From Blasia pusilla (lineage: Eukaryota; Marchantiophyta; Marchantiopsida; Blasiales): 64,000 nt of DNA. A model generated the notes under the pieces. The model was not told the origin of the DNA and did no database searches. It was given only the letters and a program-made list of their open reading frames with translations. This document shows positions 1-10,597 of this stretch, in pieces. Where the stretch lies: NCBI GenBank assembly GCA_050084515.1, contig CM114272.1, positions 32,426,001 to 32,490,000 on the forward strand. Reading direction: 5' to 3'. Each line of letters opens with the position of its first letter. Within the stretch, counting starts at the first letter, position 1. Position numbers and translations under genes: made by a program.

Positions 1-223
1 GATCCGGAGGTTAGTGAGGAGGCGGTGGTGGTCGTGATATCCACGGCAGCGTGGAGGTTGTGGAGTTCTTGCGCACTAGCGTCATTGCGAGTCAAAGAGT
101 GCTAGGGGCGGGATCGGATCCTGAGAGAGCCAAGAGGTTCGGTGGGAGGGATTCACATTTTGCGGGTATGGGGAGATGGTAGGATACGAGTGGTACCTCA
201 TCCTTCCCAAATGAGCACGTGTA

Positions 224-1228
224 GTGCGACATGCCCATGAGGAGTTGGGACATTTCGGAGTAAAGCGTACTTACAGCTTACTCCAGGTTCAGTATTGGTG
301 GCGCGGCATGCATACTGGGGTACACAAGTTTGTGGCCAGATGTATGGTATGTTACAGAGTGCGAGCATCCTTCAATGCTCCCACTCCGCAGTTACATCCT
401 TTGCTGATTATGGGTTTAGGTTATCGGTGGAGTTTAGACTTTGCGGGACCTTTGCCATTGACAGGGCGTCATCATAGGTACGTGTTGGTCATGGTGGAGC
501 ATTTCTCCAAGTGGATAGAGTTGGTGGCACTATCAGACAAGGCAAGCGAGGGAACAGCTTATGCGTTTCTAGATCGTGTGCTTAGTCACTTTGGTGCACC
601 GACGGAGGTGTTGACTGACCAGGGTACCGAGTTTGGGAGAGAGCCAGATTTACCTCCAGCGATTCGACGTGACATGGCGGAGGTGTTAGATCTTGATGAT
701 CCAGATGTGTGGGTGCAAGCATGTTCTCAGAGGGCAGAAGTTTTTCATAGAGTTATGCCTATGGCCTTTGAGAACTTAGCTATTGCCCAACATAGAGATA
801 CATTGAGGTACGCGACCATTCGTGGAGGAGGTTATCATCCACAGATTAGGAGGTTTCATCCTGGAGATTACGTGTATTTACAGCAGGCGGCACCCATGAC
901 GCTAGATGTCATTGCAGGGCGCACGATACTATGTGTGTGCGAGGTATTACCGACCGGAGTCCTCATGTTGGAGGGACGGGATGGTATGGTTTGGAAGGAT
1001 CATATGCGCAATTGTGCGCCATGTCATCTTCCGAACGTAGATGGGACGGTGGATCCGAGCTTGGCAGTGGTATCTGCAGGCTTGAGGTGTATGTTGTGTG
1101 GATCTGCGAGGGATGCAGCCACCATGTTGGTATGTGATGGTTGTTCTCGAGGGTGGCATATGTCATGTCTGACCCCCCCTCTTGATGTGGTTCCCACGGG
1201 ACGATGGATGTGTCCGAGATGTGTATAG
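224..1228 (+). pseudogene. integrase with C-terminal PHD finger (internally deleted core)
   Basis: The frame begins with the integrase zinc-binding module (H5, H10, C40, C43; HEELGH and CMVC). The catalytic core follows with D72 in LDFAGPLP and D132 in LTDQGTEFG. About 40 to 90 residues that should carry the catalytic Glu are missing, because the frame jumps from the second Asp straight to REPDLPPAIRRD. Copy C at 20.5 kb keeps that segment (DHPEANGLAE). A GPY/F-like beta module follows (FHPGDYVYLQ, about residue 210). Residues 289-333 form a C4HC3 PHD finger: CMLC, CDGC, GWHMSC and CPRC, with the usual TPPL and G-x-W spacing. PHD fingers bind histone H3 tails, so this one may steer integration in the way chromodomains do in chromoviruses. 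The start used is a GTG. The true polyprotein frame probably continues upstream past a TGA at 212, which could be a decayed CGA. The catalytic deletion makes this copy inactive. Confidence 0.85.
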
Positions 1229-1295
1229 GGTAGTAGATCATCTCAGAGAGATGTGATATTTTCTATCTGGAGTTGGGGGGATCCAACTGCCAGCT

Positions 1296-1306
1296 AGGGG
1301 GGCGGT
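1296..1306 (+). other. candidate polypurine tract before a possible 3' LTR
   Basis: The run AGGGGGGCGG lies about 70 bp after the integrase-PHD stop and is followed by TGTGTGATC, which could be an LTR 5' end. Its place between the pol stop and a TG is what is expected of a plus-strand priming tract. No second LTR was found to confirm it. The stretch 1307-1514 has no recognisable gene. Confidence 0.4.
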
Positions 1307-1514
1307 TGTGTGATCTCCATGTATATGTATGAGTTGATTTTTGTACATGTGTGGATCGACCCGTGTGTGGGGAAGATTGGTGTTGTGTGGTGTAGATGTG
1401 ACGAGCGATGTATGTTGTGTAGTGATATGTATACGCACGACATCTATCTCCACCTAGAGATATTGATGTATTTGTATGTCATCTTACAACACTACAACTC
1501 ACCTCCGCGTTGAT

Positions 1515-2497
1515 CTTTCCAAAGAGATCTAAACTCGTCCATGCTCCTACAAATGCTACCACACAACAGATGTGGTATTCAAGGATATCAAATCTCCACT
1601 TCAAGAGCACAATAGTCACCCGACTTTGTCTACTCCAAGATAAAGGCATTCTCCAAGCTTGCCTCACAAGCTTGTGTGTGTAGACAACCTCTAAAAGCCG
1701 ACGCTCATATCCAACAATCGTGAAGAGATTTCAGTACCATGAGAAGAGGTGTGTGTCTCTCTATGGGACTATCCAATACCGGGATGTTCTTCGTATGGGT
1801 GCTCCCCAATAAAAATTCCTCACTAGATACTGATTACCCATGAATGCTATCAACATGGTTACAACATCACCTTGTGGACCACCACTATGCCCTACAAACC
1901 ACAAAGGTAAATGGCTCACATGTCCATCACTTGATCGCCATCATGGCTCATAAGTAATTGTCTCCTCCCAAAAATTGAGGATAAAACCAAGGGGATACAA
2001 CATTTGACTCCCTACTAACTCATCATATGACACTTACGGTGTTGTTATCACACGAGTGCGCACCATTGCATCATATGACCCATACTTTGGCTAGAGTCTA
2101 ACAACTGGCTCACGTTGAGTCATGTACTGCGTCTGTGACACACCCACAATAGAGGTTTGTATCTGAAATGGATAAGGCTCAATGTCATCTTTTTGTAACC
2201 CTAATACTAAACATACCACCACTACGGCACACACAGCCAAGGTCACCTTCCCGTCCGAGCCTTTGGCCTCGGTCTAGGGCATTCGCAAGAAACCCAAAAA
2301 ATAATCAAGGGTTATGCTTCCAAATCAAGTAAGGCGCGTTGTAAGTGGTACACTATACCTATGGGACTAACCAAGCAAAACACTCCAACCCGGTTTTCCA
2401 ACAACACCACACCTAGTGTCACCATGACTCACTCTATCGTTGGTCTAGCTTGCATATCCACCAACTTCACTATCGCAGCCTGCCACGACTAAGTGGG
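1515..2497 (-). pseudogene. MTase-PHD gypsy family, copy F: protease and MTase N-terminal remnant
   Basis: On the minus strand this stretch aligns with copy D between about 34.0 and 34.9 kb. Shared blocks include the sequence just upstream of methyltransferase motif I (near 1,515-1,600), the protease C-terminal region (near 1,940-2,040) and the linker ahead of the protease (near 2,395-2,497). It is heavily interrupted and no useful reading frame remains. It lies back to back with copy B, which runs on the plus strand from about 2,498, so the two fragments come from separate insertions or from an inversion. Confidence 0.6.
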
Positions 2498-5030
2498 GAA
2501 CATCCTGAACACTTGCTTCAAAGGTAGCTATGGAGGTGGAGGACTTGCAAGTGTAAGGGGTCAAGGATGTGGTGGAGGAAGGGCCCCACCACCTGCTAGA
2601 GCGAGTGAAAGACTTGCATTTAAGGTAGCTATGGCGAGGATTGCTCACCTAGAGAAACGCCTTCAACCTATGATGGCCCAGTAGGCACCTACTTCAAGTG
2701 GAGGAACCTCGTCGACTTATGGATCAACCCATGCCCAAGATATGGCAAGAGATCTAGGAGGTTTGGGATTTCTTTGCAACACCGCACAAGTGGATACATA
2801 TGTAGTGGTTACAAGAGGCGTAGTGAGAGCTTCTAAGCCACAAGGATCCAATGTGGAGCTAGATGTCTAGAGGGACAAAGTTGGTAGGTACGCTGGACTC
2901 CCTTAGTTATTTATATTCTTAGAGGCTATTTGGATCCCATCAATAGTCTGTAGACACCCCTTGAGGAGTGCTATTGTCGTACATACCAATGTACTTAAAG
3001 GAGCGGGTGAGGCGAGTATGTCTACCATGCATAGGCAACATTCGACATGACATAGCATTGGCATGTTGCGAGAGATGGTGTCAACTTTGTGCGAAGTCCC
3101 ACTATTCACAACCAAGGACTTGTTGATAAGTGGAGGTTGATCCGTTAAGGTTTTTCGGTTGGCGGTGATACCCAGTGAGCGCAACGAGTTTGGTTCTTCT
3201 AGTGCTGAGACTTGCATAATTGATGTGGACGACGTATACTTGGAGCAAGTGCTCGGGACGAGGTACACAAAAAATTTGGCATGTACCAACGGCTAGAGTG
3301 GCGGAGTTTCCAACTAGACCAACGATATAGAGCAAGCAATCATCTCACAAGCGATTGTTGTGTTGAACAACCACGATGAAGTATTCCAATTGGTTGGTCC
3401 GTCCGAAGTCATGTATCGACTCTAGCGTGTTCTTCTTGATTTAGGAGCACAACCCCTTATGTTAGGGAAGGCCGCATGTGTAGCAATGGGATTTTATAAG
3501 TGTGATGAGATCACTTCATGTCCATTGTTGATTTATAATTCATTAGGAGGCACATCTCTAAGGAAATATATGACTCGCACTGAGATTGCAGTGAGGATTC
3601 AAACCGATCATCCTATTGATAGTGCGATGGTGCAAACACAAGAAATGGTGATACCGGCCGAGTCTTATGATGTTTTGGTAGGGGATACCCTATTGTACAC
3701 TTGAATTTTGGAGGAGATAGCCTCCTTGCAACAAGGTTGGCAGTGAAGTGATGAACGAGCAAGTCCGCTACCCATGCGGTATGCAAGGAGACTTGATGGT
3801 TCACTACGAGGATCGACCACAAAATTTGCAATATATTGTGGCATATGTTTGCCTGGAGATTTACTAGATGGGGACGCCCATGTAGAGGATATTCTTGTAA
3901 AGGATAGTCTTGAGGAGTGGCATGCGATGACGAAAGTGACTACATCTATTGGCGACATTTCTTTAGCTTTGTGGGGAACGAACATTGATTTGCAAAGGAG
4001 TAAAGATGAGCTTGTGAGGCACTTGTGGAGCCAAGCCTATGCTATATTGTAAGGCGTGACAGAGTTACCACGTGCTCTAAGAGTAGAGACATTGACACCC
4101 TTGGACACCATAGTGATTGTGTGATGGAGAAGAAATCACAATATTTTGGATGCAATCTTGGATCTACTTCAGCCATCTGAGGTTGTTATTTGTGATGATG
4201 TACCACTATTGGAAGTGGGCCAACAGAGGGTAGCATTTCCTACCTTGGCGAGTTTTCCATTATCTTATGCTCTTTGTTAGGGAATACCAGACATGATATG
4301 GGATGAGCAAGCATGTACACTAGTGGAGCCCAATATCGACAAGCGATAGCGAGCTACGAGGTTCTCTACAATTATGATGGCGGTGCCTATGATGGTAGAG
4401 GCATCCCGTAGACAGGTATTGGGTTAGGCTATGAACATGAACCATCTTACTTGGGTGTTCAGTATTGGTTTGGTTGAGTAGATACAAGTGCGAGACTTGA
4501 GAGTCTCTGACATTACGTCCACTTTGTAGCGCAACGTCTATCGGGATGGGTGAGACATTGGCTAGAAGCACGATGGTGATAGAGAGGCATCCATGGACTT
4601 TATGGGACGTGTCACGAGAGTAGAGAGAGGGGAGTTCATTATTCTTTGATGCAAGACATAGTGAAGTGATCGGAGAGTCGGTGCCTAAGTTGGGAGAGCA
4701 AGTTGTTGCTCCAGAGGTTGGTAGTTAGTAACCATCCCCTCCTCTTCAAAGATTACAAGAGAGACTTGGGAGCCGGTAATTGGTCCTAGGTTGACAAGAG
4801 CGGAGAGGAGACAAGTGTTGCAATACTTATGGAGAATAAGGGACAATTTTTCATAAAGTATGCATGACTTGGGTAAGCTGAAGGGTCAAATTGTTCAGAT
4901 CAAGTTGGATAGTGCTATTCCTATCTTGCGATAACCCTACAAGTATTCCAACATGGAGCGAGCCTCGATTTAGAGTAGGAGTCGAGACTTGGTTGACGTT
5001 GGATTGGTGGAGAGATAGCTTGGAGAGTAT
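2498..5030 (+). pseudogene. MTase-PHD gypsy family, copy B: gag end, protease, MTase, RT start
   Basis: Read on the plus strand, this fragment shows a basic gag tail (near 2,540-2,680), the retropepsin region (near 3,430-3,700, continuing with LMLGKAACVAMGF), a linker (3,774-4,052, ending LVRHLWSQAYAIL) and the end of the C5-methyltransferase domain. Motif X-like EASRRQVLG sits near 4,405-4,430. The reverse transcriptase begins near 4,870-5,030 (GKLKGQIVQIKLDSAIPIL, then YKYSNMERA). The segment between the MTase N-terminus and motif VIII, about 0.5 kb with motifs I and IV to VIII in copy D, is deleted. The fragment shows that the MTase lies between protease and RT. It is cut off by a copia LTR at about 5,030. 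Confidence 0.75.
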
Positions 5031-5165
5031 GCTTGTACATACCCTATATAATTGAGAAGAGGACCAGCCTCCGGTCATTCTCTCATTGCAAATTTTGTTC
5101 TCCATAGTGGTGTGTGTGTGTGAGAGCCGTTTTCGACCAATTATGCTTGTTTAGCAGTTTTCCAC
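5030..5165 (+). mobile_element. Ty1/copia 5' LTR (partial)
   Basis: This is the 3' part of an LTR with a TATA-like CTATATAAT near 5,042. It ends just before a primer-binding site. The last 60 bp (GTGTGTGAGAGCCGT to TGCTTGTTTAGCA) recur at 28,158-28,206, which shows that this is a repeat family. The 5' boundary is uncertain because the LTR is fused to the broken RT of copy B. Confidence 0.6.
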
Positions 5166-5166
5166 A

Positions 5167-5177
5167 TATTATCAGAG
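5167..5177 (+). other. primer-binding site, initiator tRNA-Met type
   Basis: TTATCAGAGC follows the LTR end directly. It matches the TATCAGAGC core complementary to plant initiator tRNA-Met that most Ty1/copia elements use. It fixes the LTR end and the plus orientation of the element. Confidence 0.7.
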
Positions 5178-5645
5178 CGGGAGCAGAACATCACTTGAAA
5201 TTCTTGGTGTTTGAAGAGATAAGAGAGGCAAGAGAAGGCACAATTTCAGTTCGAAAGAAAGAAATTTTATTCGGATCTCAGTTGGTGCAAATTTAAAGTG
5301 GAGCTTTGATGGTGATAAAACTTTGGAGGCGTTTTTTAGGGCTTTCCCAGTCAATTCAGCCGTCAAGGTCCTCTTGTAGAAATTATTGAGAGCTTTCCAA
5401 CGCACCAAAAATTGTTTGATTTTGACACTCTGAGCTCCTGTAGCAGCAATTTTAGTGTAGGAAAGTGCAATTAGTGAATCAAAGTTGTGCAGTTTGCTCT
5501 CTACAGGCCAATTTCGACTAGTTCTTTCATACAGTTGATCAATTTTGGAAAATTTCACGTCGATTTCTGTATAGGAGTGGTCTATCATTCAATTGGAGCA
5601 GTAGAAAGCCTGAAATTACATTTTTTGTCAGTGAAATCGTTGATC

Positions 5646-6130
5646 ATGGAGTATTCCTCAACATCAATCACATGCGAGAAGCTAGACAAGCAGAATTACA
5701 ATGTCTGGAAGTTTCGCATGAAACAACTTCTCATGGGTCAAGAATTATTAGAGCTTCTCATAGATGATGAGGCCAAGCCAGAAGATGACTCAACAAACTT
5801 GAATGTTCGTGCTTGGAACAAACGCGCAAGGCAAGTAATCTACTACATTTCAACAACGATCAGTTCGCCAATGATATGTCACATCCAAGATGTTGATATT
5901 TCGAAGGAGGCTTGGGATGCATTGGAAAAGTTGTTCCAGATATCTAGAAAGGCCAAAAAGCTTCAATTGAAATAACAATTGGACGAAGTGAGGAAAGGAT
6001 CGTAGAGCATCAATGATTATATTTTGAGTATCAAACATATTGTTGATCAGTTGAATAACATTGGAGTGACAGTAGAAGATGATGATATGATCTTATTCAC
6101 TCTTCAAGCAAGCACTCTGCACCTCCGGTG
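5646..6130 (+). pseudogene. Ty1/copia Gag (truncated)
   Basis: The start is ATG at 5,646, about 480 bp after the primer site, which is a normal leader length. The product has the copia capsid pattern: LDKQNYNVWKFRMKQLL near residues 14-30, then AWNKRARQVIYYIST and DVDISKEAWDALEKLFQ. After a TAA at 5,973 the same frame goes on with QLDEVRKGS, SINDYILSIKHIVDQLN and DDDMILFTLQA to about 6,110, interrupted by one more stop. No zinc knuckle, protease, integrase or RT follows, so the element is cut off inside gag. It would have packaged copia RNA in virus-like particles. The two stops replace positions where Gln and Asp/Glu-type residues are usual. Confidence 0.8.
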
Positions 6131-7100
6131 CACAGAGATCGATAGCAAAAAAATGAGCTTGAAAAACGTTGCTACTAATACTTGTCATTCATGACAGACT
6201 CGATGTTCGACTAGCGGTCCCGATTAGATCCATGTTAGCACACCTGCGTTACTTAACCTAATACTTGCATCCGTTTCAAAATTCAAATTTGGACGTCACA
6301 GATTTAGGATCCGTGTCAGGAAAAGATATCGTGCATTGGATCAAAACCGCATATGTCAAAATCATCCGAGCCACTCCTCAATCAGTTATGAAAACTAATG
6401 GCTGAGATTGACGAAAGGCACAGATCGATCACCTAAAATTAACTTCACTTGGAATCCTATATAATCCTTGCTCATTCCATTAGAATGGTTTTCTAATGGA
6501 ATGAGCGAGGATTACATAGGATTCTAACCCAACCTCGTGAACCCAGTCTCCCAATGTCCTCTGTCCCTCCCAAGCCATTCTCTTCAATCCATAAGGGCAC
6601 TATACCACATGATCACAATCGTAACCATAGTCTAGAGACGTCATGCCTCCACATATCGTAAGCTTATGAATTGAACCTCTGGACGAGCTCTAAACATAAG
6701 TCCTCTATATTTTCCTCTTCTAGGCCATCTTTCCTTTCATAATCCATTCCACTTAGGGTCTCTAACCACACACATTAGTAAAAGAACGAGGGCCTCCTCT
6801 AGTCCCAAAAATCAATTTTTGATTTCAAATCTTGCTTCATCATCATCGCTCGATAAGCAGATCGCCCTGGTACAGAGTCAAATCACCTTCAAATAATCTT
6901 GTTAGTATGACGTTAACTCCATAATTTGTGATTTCCAATTCTATTTTTGGAATAGATTTATAGAGGTGACCATAATACCAAACAAAAACCAAGGGTATTT
7001 GTCCAATTGATACTATAGATTCGAATGTGTCGAGGTGACGTCCACCTTAGAAAGTCAGTTGAATGTTTGCCAGCCGCGTGGCGAGTTGTCCATCTCCGAC
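6131..7100. other. intergenic stretch without a recognisable gene
   Basis: I see no credible coding frame here. The stretch contains the long hairpin at 6,452-6,524 described separately, and otherwise unremarkable unique-looking sequence with a few Cs and Gs in runs. It is probably the decayed flank of the copia insertion. Confidence 0.5.
6452..6524. repeat. long near-perfect hairpin (about 34-bp arms)
   Basis: The left arm begins GAATCCTATATAATCC and runs to TTCCATTAGAA. After a loop of about 4 nt the right arm TTCTAATGGAATGAGC continues to CATAGGATTC. The arms pair over about 34 bp with two mismatches. The shape fits a tiny foldback or MITE remnant or a young small-RNA hairpin. Nothing in the sequence decides between these. 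Confidence 0.8.
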
Positions 7101-7134
7101 TTACGCGGAAAGGCGCGCGATGTTCTTTCGAATG

Positions 7135-8086
7135 GGATCTTAAGATCCATTAGAAGATTACCAAAGTTCCAATCGGACTTGCCCTTCCTCATCTTGGTTG
7201 GATCTTAAGGTCCAATTCACCCACAGTCCAGTGACCCTTCGATCGAATCTTTAGATCCGAATTAAGGACATTCCGCCCGTTGGAAAGTCATTCGGAACTA
7301 TAGTTCCCAATCACCTCCAGGTCAGAGAATGTTGGCCTTCGAGCTCTCCTCTATTTACTAGGAATATTCAGAACTATAGTTCTAGTCAGAGAACTACGTT
7401 AGAGGCTGACACTTTTCTTTGCTTAAGAGTGGACCTTAAGATCCACCCTTTCGGAAGGGATCTTAAGATCTAATTCGCCCTTTGTCCTATGACGCTTATA
7501 TCAGATCTTACGATCCAATTCATGGTCCTTCGGGCATCCGCGTGCCGGCCAGCGAACAGTCCGCATTTCTTCTTAATAGATACCCCACGATTCTCAGAAT
7601 CACAATAGATGCGCAAAGGAGTTATTTTCAACTCCCTGATATCTTCATAAGGGGGCTGGCTCCTCGTAGCAATCGGAACCAGAGCTCCAATCAGATTTAC
7701 CCTTCCTCATCCCGTTTGGATCTTAAGATCCAATTCACCCACAATTCAGTGACCCTTCGATCAGATCTTAAGATCCAAATCTAATGCATTTGGCCCTTTG
7801 CGTGCATGCAAGCGGAACCTTCCAATATCGCTGGAAGTTGTCTGTTCTTGACTCGCGTAGAGGCGCTTGATGTTCTTTCAAATGGGATCTCAACATCCGT
7901 TGGGAAGATCATTTGGAACTACAGTTTCCAATCACCTCCAGGTGAGAGAATGTTGGCGCAAAGCATATTATGTTGAACTTTCTGCTGATTTGATTATGTG
8001 GATGACACATCTCCACATTCAAAACCACGATTCCAATCGGACACACCCTACAGGTTGCCACTCTTCCTGAATGGATCTTAAGGTCT
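7135..8086. repeat. field of short palindromes: GGATCTTAAGATCC and GGAACTATAGTTCC
   Basis: The 14-bp perfect palindrome GGATCTTAAGATCC, or close variants, occurs at about 7,135, 7,200, 7,245, 7,431, 7,458, 7,503, 7,718, 7,763, 7,885 and 8,073. A second one built the same way, GGAACTATAGTTCC, is at 7,294, with AGAACTATAGTTCT at 7,370 and a decayed copy near 7,914. Longer units also repeat directly: about 7,165-7,265 resembles 7,682-7,785, and 7,278-7,337 resembles 7,901-7,957. No gene is visible. The design recalls the palindromes of the neighbouring DNA transposon, but the sequence is different. Confidence 0.8.
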
Positions 8087-8252
8087 AATTTGCCATGTGC
8101 AATAAGATGGTTACAATTCTGTCCCACGTTCCATTCGGTGTATGTCTAACAATTAATTGCCACTTCGATGTTATGGTGCACATTTCATATTTATGCAATG
8201 GAATTCTGCATCGGCGATGTAGTGTATCTACTAGAGAGGGCTGGTATTCTGA

Positions 8253-8302
8253 CAGGAGAGAGGAAGAGAGGAGAGGAAGAGAGGAAGAGAGGAGAGTCTC
8301 TC
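8253..8302 (+). repeat. GGAAGAGA purine repeat, possible left terminal repeat
   Basis: This is a run of GGAGAGAGGAAGAGAGG units. The reverse complement of the same simple sequence closes the element at 20.37-20.48 kb. It could be a degenerate terminal inverted repeat or two independent microsatellites. Confidence 0.45.
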
Positions 8303-8770
8303 TTAAAAAAAAAGGGCCAAATCAGCCTCCTCTCTTCAAAAAATTTTGACATATTTGAAATTTTTGTTTGCTTTCAAATTCATGAAATCTTTAGAAGAGA
8401 GTAGGTAGTGATCAACGTTCGGGCCTAAAGAAACCTCCTTTTTCCAGAGGGCGAAAAATTAGTTGACATCATTAAACCACTACAAAAATTTTCCCATCAC
8501 TCTCCATGTGAGCCTAAGTTTTTTCACATTGCTTGTCTCAGTCTACAGTAAGCTGTGCCCAGGGCTATTTTTTTTGGAGGACCATTGGCAAATAATGTGA
8601 CCACAAGTAGCGATCTCATCTCAATGAAAGGTTCAAATAAAGACCAACTTTGTGAAATGTGAACACAGGAGATAATAGTTGAACCAAAAGATTGTTAGCT
8701 ATCTGGAGTAAAGAGGAACTGATGTCCCTTCATTCAGATCCTAAATTTGAGAAACCGAGAAGCTGCACCC

Positions 8771-9862
8771 CTCCCAATCCGTCGGAATTTTACAGATTGC
8801 AACTCTTGGAACCCGTCGGAATCAGATGGCTTGCACCCCTTGCAAGCAAGCTCACCATAACAAAGGAAAGATTTTGAGAAGTGATTCCATTCCACCCTGC
8901 ACCCACGAAGATCCAACAGGTTGGGAATCCCAATGGCAATCCGACAGGAAATAGGAATCTAGCACGTCTTAGAGAAGAAAAGAAGCCTACGACTGGTTTG
9001 ACAATACTAGGGGAACGAGCCAAAAGTGAAGAAGCCCGCCATAATGCCTCAAAAGTTGGTCTCATAGGGAAAGAGTCCGATCACTCAAGCAGCCAACGTG
9101 TCGGAATCCGACAGCTTGCCTGGAAATGGTTAAAAAGTTACATTGGTGAAAAAGTGAAAAGTTGCAACCCGTCGGAATCAGACGGGTTGCAAAATAAACA
9201 ATCTGAGTAGCTAGACGAACACAATCGACAAATATTCAGCAAACTTTTACAAACACCACTATCGTTTGAAAAAAATCTTGTCCTTTATTACATCCAAAGG
9301 AAGCTCGGAAATGTACATTTGATCTAGTCTATGATTTCTTCAGCCTCCTCATCTATAAATTTACTCCTAACTCTCCTAGGTTCAAAAGGAATGTCCTGGG
9401 CTACAAGTGGCTCCTCTGGCCAATTGTAGACGGGAATCGAAAATGTTGGTGAATTCAAGAGCCTTGGCATCCCCCTGGTACACCATAACGGTCCCATGTA
9501 ACTTGATTTGAGTCCCACCGCCTTCCTCGGCAGTAAATTGTGTACGCTCTGCAAGGTGACATCCATCAAGTATCAATATGTGCTCCGTCCTTGGAGACAC
9601 CATCATGTCCTCATCCAGGTAGTAGGAATCCAACACGTCTTAGAGAAGAGAGGAAGCCTAAGACTTGTTTGACAAAACTAGGGGAAAGTGCCAAAGTGAA
9701 GAAGCCCGCCAGAATGCCTCTAAAGTTGGACTAATAGGGAAAGAGTCCGATCACTCACGCAGCCAACCTGTCAGAATCCGACAGGTTGCCTGGAAGTGGT
9801 TAAAAAGGTGTTGTGGTCAAAAAGTGAAAAGTTGCAACCCGTGGCAATCAGACGGGTTGCAA
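8771..9862. repeat. palindrome copies in the left flank of the transposon
   Basis: Copies with arms of the GCAACCCGTCGG and CCGACGGGTTGC type lie at about 8,771, 8,808, 9,091, 9,164, 9,762 and 9,834. The copy at 9,164 is nearly perfect. The copy at 9,762 has both arms changed together (CAACCTGTC with GACAGGTTG). Confidence 0.85.
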
Positions 9863-10045
9863 TATGAACTTTCGGAGTACATAGACGATCACAATCAACA
9901 AGACCAAAAAAGATATTCAACAAAATTTTACAAACACCATCATCATTTGAAAAATCTTATCCTTTATTATATCCGAAGGAAGCTCGGAACTATACATTTG
10001 ATCTATTCTATGAATTCTTCTGCCTCGTCATCAAATAAATCCCTA
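8944..10045. repeat. direct duplication of about 430 bp (8,944-9,380 and 9,626-10,045)
   Basis: The two segments share the line of sequence from CACGTCTTAGAGAAGA through AAAGAGTCCGATCACTC to GGAAGCTCGGAA, and each carries two palindromes at matching positions. The spacing is about 680 bp. The second copy holds the 3' end region of the methyltransferase gene, so the first is a duplicated tail. Confidence 0.75.
9324..9640 (-). pseudogene. unidentified coding remnant downstream of the methyltransferase gene
   Basis: On the minus strand a frame reads YYLDEDMMVSPRTEHILILD and on to LHGTVMVYQGDAKALEF. A neighbouring frame then gives PVYNWPEEPLVAQDIPFEPR and ends in an acidic tail with a stop at 9,324. 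The two frames join if one frameshift is assumed. The acidic end resembles in style the DEE-rich C-terminus of the methyltransferase gene. I do not recognise the family. It could be the C-terminal exon of a second element protein or of a duplicated methyltransferase gene. Confidence 0.4.
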
Positions 10046-10597
10046 CTCCAAAATGCTCTAGTCAAGCTGAGTCCTTGAGTTTTTGAACTCACTCGTCATC
10101 GTCCGAGAGCTCTTCCAGAATTACTGTCGGCCTTGCCCTCCCAATTTTTGGAATCGTGGGAAGTGACGATGGTGTCACTACCAATGGTGGGTCTGGAACC
10201 GGAGCTTTCGGCTTCGGAGGAGAGTTGTACGCCCCAACTAGCCTATCGTAATCTGCCTTTGCCTCTTTGCAAAGGTCAAACAGTTCCTGCCTTCCCTCAA
10301 GGCAGAGAATGTTCCTGCCACTCTGCCAGGCGCCTCTGATACTCGCCCCTGAAAGGCCCACTAAGTCAAACACCAAGTCACCCGGCCTTGAGCAGGGCTC
10401 GATGAGCGTTTGCATCAACGCCGGTGACTTTTCCCTTCCTCCAAGTAAGGGGGTATCATTTTCCATGTAAATTCCCGGGAATTGTATACCCTATCTAAGC
10501 TGTACCCATCCGAGCATGGATCCACTGGATCGAGGATCTGAAACACTTGAAAGTTGTGCTCGGGCCTTACAAAACAATGCACAAAGGAGTGGTCCAT

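Larger units (their letters stand above)
1..1306 (+). mobile_element. Ty3/gypsy MTase-PHD family, copy A (3' part)
   Basis: This is the 3' portion of an LTR retrotransposon that enters from the left edge. Positions 1-210 translate, with interruptions, as the poorly conserved spacer between RNase H and integrase. The integrase-PHD reading frame follows at 224-1228, and a purine run then precedes a possible LTR. The family is recognised by homology to 20,480-21,455, which has the same integrase tail and PHD finger. The gag-protease-methyltransferase half of the same family is assigned from copies B and D. That link rests on family resemblance and element order, because no single copy here is complete. 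Confidence 0.75.
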
